Assembly: GCA_027070385.1 (NCBI GenBank)
Contig: JALXDW010000312.1
Coordinates: 1-5,097 of the forward strand
DNA length: 5,097 bases
From: Chromatiales bacterium
Lineage (GTDB): Bacteria; Pseudomonadota; Gammaproteobacteria; UBA6429; Thiohalophilaceae
Direction of reading: 5' to 3'
Position 1 is the first letter of the stretch. Every line of letters starts with the position of its first letter. Of this stretch, positions 1 to 4,122 are shown in pieces. Below the pieces are notes generated by a model that worked only from the letters and a program-made list of their open reading frames with translations, searched no databases and had not been told where the DNA came from. The position numbers were made by a program, and so were the translations under genes.

Positions 1-64
1 GCGAAATAAAGATAAACAAGGTCGTAAAAACTTCATCAGCCTGAACAGACTAGGGCATTTAAGC

Positions 65-445
65 ATGTTGAGCCTGCTGATAGCAATCAGCCCGTTAACA
101 GCACACGCGGACACGTTACAAATGCCAGCAGCGGCCACACCAAAACCCTACTCTGTTACGTTACCGGGGCGTGGCATGACCATGACGGAAGTTATCGAAC
201 AGTTCGGGGAGCCACAAACCAAGGAACCCGAAGTGGGCGAACCTCCTATTACACGCTGGATTTACCCGGATTTTATTGTTATTTTCGAGTATCAATATGT
301 CATTCATGCTTTAGTTCCTCGTAAACCCATGGGCATGTTGCCTCCTAAACCAGCTAACACAACAGAAACAACAGCAGCGGAAACCGACAAACCGGAAACC
401 CCGGCCACGGAAACACCTTCAGCCGGAATGAAGCTGGCTGAATAA
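65..445 (+). CDS. Small exported protein with BamE/SmpA-like core and T/E/P-rich tail, function unknown
   Basis: I recognise the core as a small conserved hypothetical protein of gammaproteobacteria but know no function. From the ATG at 65 there is a hydrophobic signal segment (residues 1-15) ending in A-H-A, a likely signal peptidase I site. The core spans about residues 33-84: G-R-G-M-T-M near 35-40, F-G-E-P at 47-50, P-P-I-T-R-W at 60-65 and I-H-A-L at 80-83. This pattern recalls the compact BamE/SmpA-like fold, but that is only a resemblance. Residues 97-120 form a low-complexity Thr/Glu/Pro tail, probably disordered. The start is uncertain. The frame stays open from base 2, and codons 2-64 encode a Lys/Arg-rich stretch that would make a better signal-peptide n-region, so the true start may lie left of the window. 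In favour of 65 is an AGGG about 9 bases upstream. The gene ends 9 bases from the convergent lipoprotein gene. Confidence 0.75.
   Translation: MLSLLIAISPLTAHADTLQMPAAATPKPYSVTLPGRGMTMTEVIEQFGEPQTKEPEVGEPPITRWIYPDFIVIFEYQYVIHALVPRKPMGMLPPKPANTTETTAAETDKPETPATETPSAGMKLAE
418..442 (+). terminator. Hairpin at the end of the first gene, possible weak terminator
   Basis: TTCAGCC (418-424) and GGCTGAA (436-442) form a perfect 7-bp stem around an 11-base loop. The stem abuts the TAA stop of the first gene. What follows is A/T-rich but has no clean T-run (TAAAATTTAAAATC), so termination efficiency is doubtful. It is the only hairpin I see between the two convergent genes and could slow transcription from either side. 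Confidence 0.3.
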
Positions 446-472
446 AATTTAAAATCAGTGGAATTTAAAATC
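446..472. repeat. Short direct repeat AATTTAAAATC x2 in the convergent gap
   Basis: AATTTAAAATC occurs at 446-456 and again at 462-472, 16 bases apart. The repeat spans the 9-base gap and the last codons (D-F-K-F-H) of the minus-strand lipoprotein gene. The second copy encodes part of that C-terminus, so a small local duplication could have produced the present stop position. It is short and A/T-rich, so chance is possible. Confidence 0.35.
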
Positions 473-877
473 GGGAAAAGGTGAATCAAGCCGCCAGCGA
501 TCATGTGCTTTGTCATAAACCCACACTTGCCTGTCTGTCAGTACCCTTTCAATAGCCGCATTGTCATAATAATAGCGGATATCAACCAGTAATTTGGCTT
601 TTGAATAATCTGGCGAAACAATCTTTTCAATCGTACGGTAACTGGTAACCCGTAAATTTTTTAAACGCTGGCGTTTGAAATCGGAGACTTTCATCGGCTT
701 GACTTGCAATGCTCGCGCGCCATTAAAATTACGCCAGCGGATCGCCCGCTCGTATGCAACCAGGGTATTGTCCAGTGACTTCAACGCTTCCGGAGTAAAT
801 GCGCAGGATGTCAGATTAAACACGGAAAAACTGCTGAACAGTAAAAGCAGCAGGTTTGGGCTGTATTTTTTTATCAT
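455..877 (-). CDS. Small outer-membrane lipoprotein of unknown function
   Basis: This 140-residue protein starts with M-I-K-K, followed by a hydrophobic stretch (residues 9-22) and the lipobox L-T-S-C, with the lipidated Cys at 25. Residue +2 is Ala, not Asp, so Lol sorting to the outer membrane is expected. The mature part has a helical start (T-L-V-A-Y-E-R-A-I-R-W, about 38-48), then alternating strand-like segments ending in D-R-Q-V-W-V-Y-D and W-R-L-D-S-P. The layout is typical of small conserved gammaproteobacterial lipoproteins and could be an NTF2-like fold, but that is inference. The ATG at 877 is chosen because it gives a complete signal peptide, although no strong Shine-Dalgarno precedes it. 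It lies downstream of the minus-strand barrel gene with a 167-base gap holding hairpins, so cotranscription is possible but not clear. Confidence 0.82.
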   Translation of the reverse strand: MIKKYSPNLLLLLFSSFSVFNLTSCAFTPEALKSLDNTLVAYERAIRWRNFNGARALQVKPMKVSDFKRQRLKNLRVTSYRTIEKIVSPDYSKAKLLVDIRYYYDNAAIERVLTDRQVWVYDKAHDRWRLDSPFPDFKFH

Positions 878-893
878 AAATCGTCAGCTTGTT

Positions 894-911
894 ATTGAAA
901 GTCATTTCAAT
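894..911. promoter_or_regulatory. Perfect inverted repeat ATTGAAA-GTCA-TTTCAAT upstream of the lipoprotein gene
   Basis: Two 7-base arms flank a 4-base centre and end 17 bases before the lipoprotein start codon. The size and symmetry suit an operator for a dimeric repressor, or a small hairpin in the 5' leader that could affect ribosome access. No regulator is identified. An A/T-rich candidate -10 (TATATT, minus strand) overlaps the outer arm, but I find no convincing -35. Confidence 0.4.
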
Positions 912-954
912 ATAACAAATCAGCTATTTATTTCCTATGCCTTGAAGCCATTTT

Positions 955-1011
955 TAAGCCGGGACGGTTGTGGTTGCTAATGTCGGGCTTATTCTGAAAC
1001 AATTTGAGCCC
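955..1011 (-). promoter_or_regulatory. Two mutually exclusive hairpins between the barrel and lipoprotein genes
   Basis: Read on the minus strand, the segment containing TAAGCCC (985-991) can pair with GGGCT upstream (complement of 1007-1011) or with GGCTTA downstream (complement of 955-960, supported by GAC/GTC inside). Only one can form at a time, as in attenuator-like leaders. Neither hairpin is followed by a T-run on either strand, so a classical intrinsic terminator is not supported. It may be a 3'-end stabilising structure for the barrel mRNA, a regulatory leader for the lipoprotein gene, or chance. Confidence 0.3.
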
Positions 1012-1044
1012 TGATAAACAAAACAAGAGAGGAAAACATCAACC

Positions 1045-1527
1045 CTAGTCGAATGTCCAGACTGTATATTTTAGCTGAAAGTAAAACAAGCTGACTGTTT
1101 TTGGGGTGACTTGCGGGATGTATGTCATATTCAACATCCAATGACCTTTACCAATGGCAATGAAAGGCAAAGCACCAAAAAAAGGATCATTGTTTTTATA
1201 GTCTTTACGTGTCATTAAAAAAGCAATTAATGCCAGATCAATTCGCCATCCTTCTTTATCTTTTTCAAGTGGGATACGGTATTTATAACCACCACCGGCA
1301 TAATTTGATGTCTGTTTATTACTATCTTTAAAGGTACTTGCAGCGATAAACGGGATCCATTTACCTTCGGGTTTAAAATCATATTCAAAACCCAGTCCCC
1401 AATTATTTTCGTTATAATTACCACCGCCCTGATGCAATGCCTTGCCATTAAATACAATAGACAACTCATCAGCAGTAACGCTCATCACAACCAAATTCAG
1501 TACAGTTATCAAGACTGCTTTTAACAT
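1045..1527 (-). CDS. Small predicted outer-membrane beta-barrel protein
   Basis: This 160-residue exported protein has a signal peptide M-L-K-A-V...V-T-A (1-19), with cleavage before D-E-L. The mature part has amphipathic, Gly/aromatic-rich strands. A motif around residues 34-51 (G-G-N-Y-N-E-N-N-W-G-L-G-F-E-Y) is followed by Y-A-G-G-G-Y-K-Y and ends with strand-like F-Y-F-Q-L-K-Y. Y-N-E-x-N-x-G-L-G-x-E-Y followed by Y-A-G-G is a pattern I associate with small 8-stranded outer-membrane barrels, including proteins loosely resembling PagP/PagL. I cannot identify catalytic residues, so I assign no enzymatic role. The ATG at 1527 is chosen over the in-frame GTG at 1539 because a GGTAGG lies just upstream (spacing 4; AGTGG gives 8) and it yields a compact signal peptide. 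The gene is divergent from the aspartic protease gene. Confidence 0.75.
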   Translation of the reverse strand: MLKAVLITVLNLVVMSVTADELSIVFNGKALHQGGGNYNENNWGLGFEYDFKPEGKWIPFIAASTFKDSNKQTSNYAGGGYKYRIPLEKDKEGWRIDLALIAFLMTRKDYKNNDPFFGALPFIAIGKGHWMLNMTYIPQVTPKTVSLFYFQLKYTVWTFD

Positions 1528-1560
1528 ACGGCCTACCACTCATTTTCAATCAATTAAATC

Positions 1561-1589
1561 ACTATAAACTCGAATATCGGCAACAAAAA
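1561..1589 (-). promoter_or_regulatory. Candidate sigma-70 promoter for the barrel gene
   Basis: On the minus strand a TATAGT -10 (1561-1566, 5 of 6 consensus) lies 17 bases after a weak -35, TTTTTG (1584-1589). The predicted start would be near 1554, giving a leader of about 27 bases to the ATG at 1527. The -10 and geometry are good and the -35 is poor. Confidence 0.4.
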
Positions 1590-1609
1590 CAATGACTTAA
1601 ATATATTTT

Positions 1610-1633
1610 CGCCAATTAAATGGCGGCTTTTTG
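1610..1633 (+). terminator. Intrinsic-terminator-like hairpin with T-run in the divergent region
   Basis: CGCCA (1610-1614) and TGGCG (1621-1625) form a 5-bp stem with loop ATTAAA, followed by GCTTTTTG. The polarity fits termination of plus-strand transcripts, yet no plus-strand gene lies immediately to its left. It could end a short antisense or leader RNA started inside 1530-1600, or stop readthrough entering the protease gene. The stem is short, so efficiency is uncertain. Confidence 0.45.
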
Positions 1634-1664
1634 TACAATAAGTTAGGCTGCCCAATGACTAACA

Positions 1665-1716
1665 CGACAATAATTTGACGCAAAAAAGCAGCTGAATTAA
1701 CGTCAAAAGCTTGTCG
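1665..1716. repeat. 52-base nested inverted repeat upstream of the protease gene
   Basis: The outer arms CGACAA (1665-1670) and TTGTCG (1711-1716) enclose inner arms TTTGACG (1674-1680) and CGTCAAA (1701-1707). The outer and inner blocks are separated by exactly 3 unmatched bases on both sides. The 20-base centre carries the palindrome CAGCTG (1689-1694), close to the symmetry axis. That is 13 of 16 symmetric positions paired. No T-run follows on either strand, so it is not a standard terminator. A multi-site operator or a structured leader for the protease gene is more likely. The inner left arm TTGACG also looks like a -35, but the hexamer 17 bases on (TAACGT) is a poor -10. Confidence 0.55.
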
Positions 1717-1721
1717 AAATA

Positions 1722-1773
1722 GGCGAAAAATGTGACTGAATCGTGTATTTTTACAGCATGGCGAAAAAAGTGA
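1722..1773 (+). promoter_or_regulatory. Direct repeat GGCGAAAAA(A/T)GTGA x2 ahead of the protease gene
   Basis: GGCGAAAAATGTGA (1722-1735) and GGCGAAAAAAGTGA (1760-1773) match at 13 of 14 bases, 38 bases apart. The second copy ends in GTGAG, which is 6 bases before the protease ATG and probably serves as its ribosome binding site. A third, inverted GGCGAAAA lies at 1606-1613 in the left arm of the terminator-like hairpin. Repeated boxes in a divergent region suggest a protein-binding motif, though A-runs make some coincidence possible. Confidence 0.4.
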
Positions 1774-1780
1774 GCATAAA

Positions 1781-2311
1781 ATGTCAATAAAGCGTGATCA
1801 AAATGAACAACAAGTGTCCAGCATGGGTAAATTTATGTTTTTTGGTATGTGGATAGGCTTACTTGGACTGCTAACACTGTTTTTTTATAACTGGGAACAA
1901 ACTGAATTGAACCCCAACCAGTCCGTTGATTCAAAAATCAATATGCGGGGGCAAACAGAATTGGTGTTAACGGCCAACCGCCACAACCAGTATATTGCCA
2001 ATGGGTTTATTAATAATACAGCGGTTGTTTTTTTACTCGATACCGGTGCCAATGATGTTTCTGTTCCTGAACATATTGCCAACAAGATTGGCTTAAAACA
2101 CGGCCCGGCAATACGTTATGAAACAGCCAATGGGACTGCCGTGGGTTATCAAACCATGATAAAAAAAATAAAACTGGGGGATATTGAACTTGAAAACATC
2201 CGCGCTTCCATTAACCCAAATGTCCGTTTTGATGAAGTACTGCTCGGAATGAGTTTTCTAAAACACCTGGAACTGGTGCAAAAAAACAAGACCTTGATCT
2301 TGCGTTATTAA
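1781..2311 (+). CDS. Membrane-anchored retropepsin-like aspartic protease (TIGR02281 type)
   Basis: This 176-residue protein is a retroviral-type (clan AA) aspartic protease. The catalytic motif D-T-G-A is at 87-90, preceded by hydrophobic V-V-F-L-L and followed by N-D-V-S-V-P. A flap-like segment Y-E-T-A-N-G-T-A-V-G-Y is at 113-123, and the family's closing L-L-G-M-S-F-L is at 154-160. One membrane segment (about 18-36) follows a short Lys/Arg-containing N-terminus, so the catalytic domain is predicted in the periplasm. Such enzymes carry one catalytic Asp per chain and are expected to work as homodimers. The length fits the bacterial TIGR02281 family. The substrate cannot be read from sequence. 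The ATG at 1781 has GTGAG 6 bases upstream. The gene appears to be its own transcription unit, with the barrel gene divergent to the left and a 168-base spacer to the next gene. Confidence 0.9.
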   Translation: MSIKRDQNEQQVSSMGKFMFFGMWIGLLGLLTLFFYNWEQTELNPNQSVDSKINMRGQTELVLTANRHNQYIANGFINNTAVVFLLDTGANDVSVPEHIANKIGLKHGPAIRYETANGTAVGYQTMIKKIKLGDIELENIRASINPNVRFDEVLLGMSFLKHLELVQKNKTLILRY

Positions 2312-2318
2312 TAATAGC

Positions 2319-2335
2319 TGGCATAGTTCTCGCAT
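2319..2335 (+). promoter_or_regulatory. Candidate sigma-54 (-24/-12) promoter upstream of the TIGR04219-type barrel
   Basis: TGGCAT (2319-2324) and TCGCAT (2330-2335) place the invariant GG (2320-2321) and GC (2332-2333) exactly 12 bases apart, as in the sigma-54 consensus TGGCAC-N5-TTGCA. Transcription would start near 2345, leaving a leader of about 135 bases before the barrel gene. The -12 half has C in place of the second T. The TGGCAT core recurs nearby, so this may instead be part of a repeat. Confidence 0.4.
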
Positions 2336-2393
2336 ACAATTTGTGGCATTAGTCACTGATAAACAAACGATTAAACCGTGGCATAGTTACCAC
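2319..2393 (+). repeat. Three TGGCAT(T)AGT repeats in the protease-barrel spacer
   Basis: TGGCATAGTT at 2319-2328 and 2379-2388 are identical over 10 bases and agree at about 15 of 20 when extended. TGGCATTAGT at 2344-2353 is a third, one-base-longer variant. Only the first copy has GC at the right distance for sigma-54. The others could be activator or repressor sites, or degenerate duplicates. The third copy sits in a small GTGG...CCAC inverted repeat (2378-2393). Confidence 0.45.
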
Positions 2394-2479
2394 ATTAAGC
2401 ATTACACGCTTGTTTTTAATCAAGAAAAGCTAATACTTACCGATAATCAGGAAATCAATATAATATGAAGGCAAACACA

Positions 2480-3226
2480 ATGAAACTAAAACTTATATCT
2501 CTATTAACTGCGCTGTTGCTTATCCCAAATCTAGCCAATGCTGAACTTGTTATAATTAATGGCAACTCCTGGGATAAAGAAATCAGTGGTCAAATTCGTG
2601 ATGACAGTTCTGTTGTCAGTGAAATTGATCTGAAAAATGATTTACATTTAAAAGACGATAGCGAGTCGTTTTTTCTTGCCTATATTGAACACCCTGTTCC
2701 GGTTTTACCTAACATTCGTTTAGGTTCAACATCCTTGAACTTTGACGGTTCAGGTGTGGCCACAAAGAGCTACACTTATAACGGCGTGTCTTATACAACC
2801 TCGGATACCGTTACAACCAAGCTGATTCTGGATCATACTGAAATCGCACTCTACTGGAATATACTGGACAATGTGGTGGGCTTTGACCTTGGCTTAAACG
2901 TCAAGTTTTTTGATGGCTCGGTTAAACTGACTTCTTCTGCCGGCAATGTAAACGAAGTTTTTGATGAAACCATCCCCATGCTCTACGGTGGCTTACAAGT
3001 TGAATTGCCTTATGGGTTACAATTAGCGGGGGACATCAGTTATGTTTCATACGATGGCAGTAGTTTTACCGATACACTGGTACGGCTACGCTATACATCC
3101 GACTTTCATTTAGGTGCAGAAATTGGTTATCGCAGTATTGTGATTGACTACCAGGATACCGCTGCCAATGAATATGTGGATATTGATATCAGCGGCCCGT
3201 ATGTGGGTGTACATTTCGCATTCTAG
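2480..3226 (+). CDS. TIGR04219-type outer-membrane beta-barrel protein
   Basis: This 248-residue protein has a classic signal peptide M-K-L-K-L...N-A-N-A (1-21, cleavage before E). The mature part is built of alternating beta strands. L-K-D-D-S-E-S-F-F-L-A-Y-I-E-H-P-V-P and L-P-N-I-R-L-G lie near the start, V-G-F-D-L-G-L-N-V-K-F-F-D-G lies mid-protein, and it ends G-P-Y-V-G-V-H-F-A-F with the terminal Phe expected for BAM-dependent insertion. This matches my memory of the TIGR04219 family of proteobacterial outer-membrane proteins, whose function is unknown to me. The ATG at 2480 is preferred over the in-frame ATG at 2465 because AAGG lies 8 bases before it and the signal peptide then starts with K-L-K. 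The earlier ATG has only a distant AGGA. The gene has its own terminator and possibly a sigma-54 promoter. Confidence 0.88.
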   Translation: MKLKLISLLTALLLIPNLANAELVIINGNSWDKEISGQIRDDSSVVSEIDLKNDLHLKDDSESFFLAYIEHPVPVLPNIRLGSTSLNFDGSGVATKSYTYNGVSYTTSDTVTTKLILDHTEIALYWNILDNVVGFDLGLNVKFFDGSVKLTSSAGNVNEVFDETIPMLYGGLQVELPYGLQLAGDISYVSYDGSSFTDTLVRLRYTSDFHLGAEIGYRSIVIDYQDTAANEYVDIDISGPYVGVHFAF

Positions 3227-3263
3227 AATATAACGCACTGTTTTAATAACAAGCTTTTTTCTT

Positions 3264-3300
3264 AAAACCAGCTACTATTTTATAGTAAGCTGGTTTTTTT
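3264..3300 (+). terminator. Strong Rho-independent terminator after the TIGR04219-type barrel
   Basis: AAAACCAGCT (3264-3273) pairs with AGCTGGTTTT (3288-3297), extended inward by ACTAT/ATAGT around a TTT loop with one unpaired A. A run of seven T's closes it at 3294-3300. Long stem and T-run make this the clearest terminator in the window. It separates the barrel gene from the DsrE-like gene. Confidence 0.9.
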
Positions 3301-3325
3301 ACACCTGTAATATGTAATGTTTATA

Positions 3326-3353
3326 TTGTTTCCTGCCCAGCTTTTTAAATAAT
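3326..3353 (+). promoter_or_regulatory. Candidate sigma-70 promoter for the DsrE-like gene
   Basis: TTGTTT (3326-3331) and AATAAT (3348-3353, 5 of 6 consensus) are 16 bases apart. Transcription would start near 3360, giving a leader of about 17 bases that begins just before the ribosome binding site. Its position directly after the terminator at 3264-3300 supports a separate transcription unit. Confidence 0.45.
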
Positions 3354-3363
3354 CTGAACACAT

Positions 3364-3370
3364 AAGGAGG
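3364..3370 (+). promoter_or_regulatory. Near-perfect Shine-Dalgarno AAGGAGG
   Basis: AAGGAGG lies 6 bases before the ATG at 3377. It is by far the strongest ribosome binding site in the window. It fixes the start of the DsrE-like gene and suggests high translation. Confidence 0.85.
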
Positions 3371-3376
3371 TTTCTT

Positions 3377-3898
3377 ATGCCTCGATCAATCAACGTTATT
3401 TTAACAGTATGTATCTTTTTTCTGGGCAGCACGACTGTTTATACTGCAGACAACCCCAAGCTGAGTTATACACCCTATGAGTCACAAAAGGTTATCTTTG
3501 ACTTTTATTTTGATGAACCGGACAAAATTAACACAGCACTTTACTGGATACGGTCATTAATGACCCCTTTAATGGATTCCCCCTACGATTACGCACCGGA
3601 ATTTCTGGATATTAAAGTCATGATACACGGTACAGAAATCGTTGCCCTGACCAAAAAAAATTATCAGCGCTATAAAAATGCCGTTGACCGAATGCGCTAT
3701 TACGAATCACTCGGGGTACAATTTAAAGTCTGCGCACTGGCTGCACATGATTTTGGTTATCAGGACAAGGACTTTTTCGATTTCGTACAAATTGTTCCCT
3801 CTGCCATGACCGAACTCGTACATTGGCAAATGAAAGGCTATGGGCTTATTACACCGCGTATTTATGACAAGAAATTTTCTACCGATGAGATCCGCTGA
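3377..3898 (+). CDS. Exported DsrE-like protein
   Basis: This 173-residue protein has a signal peptide (1-24, ending V-Y-T-A before D) and a DsrE/DsrF-like domain over about 36-160. The first strand is K-V-I-F-D-F-Y-F-D. It is followed by helix N-T-A-L-Y-W-I-R-S-L, strand I-K-V-M-I-H-G-T-E-I (79-88), a Tyr/Arg-rich helix, strand V-Q-F-K-V-C-A-L-A-A with Cys119, and V-P-S-A-M-T-E-L near the end. In cytosolic DsrE/TusD proteins a Cys in an equivalent strand carries persulfide, so Cys119 is the candidate reactive residue. The other Cys (12) is in the signal peptide. A periplasmic sulfur-handling role is plausible but inferred, since no sox, dsr or tus gene is visible nearby. The protein is longer than the roughly 110-130 residues of cytosolic members. 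It has its own promoter and a very strong ribosome binding site, so it looks monocistronic. Confidence 0.88.
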   Translation: MPRSINVILTVCIFFLGSTTVYTADNPKLSYTPYESQKVIFDFYFDEPDKINTALYWIRSLMTPLMDSPYDYAPEFLDIKVMIHGTEIVALTKKNYQRYKNAVDRMRYYESLGVQFKVCALAAHDFGYQDKDFFDFVQIVPSAMTELVHWQMKGYGLITPRIYDKKFSTDEIR

Positions 3899-3920
3899 AT
3901 GATTTTATAGTGTAAAAAAG

Positions 3921-3985
3921 TATGGGGGCAATGGTTCCGCTTTATGAGCGGGTATCCGAACCGGGTATCTGCTCTGCCGCCCATA
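3921..3985. other. Structured intergenic element: closing stem with internal hairpins and CGGGTATC repeat
   Basis: TATGGGGGCA (3921-3930) pairs with TGCC (3975-3978) and CCCATA (3980-3985), a 10-bp stem with one bulged G. Inside, GGTT (3933-3936) pairs with AACC (3959-3962) and encloses CCGCT (3937-3941)/AGCGG (3947-3951) with loop TTATG. CGGGTATC occurs twice (3949-3956 and 3962-3969). On the plus strand CTTTTTGTT follows (3992-4000); on the minus strand CTTTTTTAC follows. A TATAGT -10-like box at 3906-3911 would start a plus-strand RNA near 3917, just before the stem. It could be a bidirectional terminator between the DsrE-like gene and mfd, a small RNA, a leader element of mfd, or a dispersed palindromic repeat. 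I cannot assign it to a known RNA family. Confidence 0.5.
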
Positions 3986-4076
3986 ATGGCTCTTTTTGTT
4001 GTTTAGCAATACCTTTATTTTTATCGCCAGCCAAGCTTCCACAGGAATTTATCTCTATTCCTTGCGGCCAAATCAA

Positions 4077-4084
4077 TATAAAAT
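4077..4084 (+). promoter_or_regulatory. Candidate -10 region for mfd
   Basis: Overlapping TATAAA (4077-4082) and TAAAAT (4079-4084) each match 5 of 6 bases of the sigma-70 -10 consensus and lie about 40 bases before the mfd start. No good -35 is found 16-18 bases upstream, so this is tentative. Confidence 0.25.
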
Positions 4085-4122
4085 ACAGCTTTCGATGATT
4101 GAATCACACAGCCTGAAAATCC

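Noticed and set aside
304..516. Minus-strand open frame overlapping the ends of the first two genes
   Set aside because: It is antisense to the repetitive Thr/Glu/Pro tail of the first gene; its Val/Ser/Gly-rich product mirrors that low-complexity DNA.
675..980. Plus-strand open frame of about 100 codons opposite the lipoprotein gene
   Set aside because: It runs antisense to a lipoprotein gene with a clear lipobox, has no ribosome binding site or recognisable domain, and its product looks random in composition.
1227..1469. Second minus-strand frame inside the small barrel gene
   Set aside because: It lies wholly within the barrel gene in another frame and shows no signal peptide or family features.
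1045..1539. GTG at 1539 as the start of the small barrel gene
   Set aside because: It would use a rarer start codon with a weak ribosome binding site, while the ATG at 1527 has GGTAGG or AGTGG upstream and a compact signal peptide.
1885..2085. Minus-strand frame inside the aspartic protease gene
   Set aside because: It is antisense to the catalytic region of an intact protease gene and has no independent support.
2344..2393. Second and third TGGCAT copies as sigma-54 promoters
   Set aside because: Neither has GC 12 bases after GG, the most conserved part of the -12 element.
3921..3985. tRNA or known riboswitch in the DsrE-mfd gap
   Set aside because: GGTTC-like segments recall a T-arm, but there is no cloverleaf or acceptor stem. 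Comparison from memory with fluoride, c-di-GMP, SAM and preQ1 riboswitch cores shows no match.
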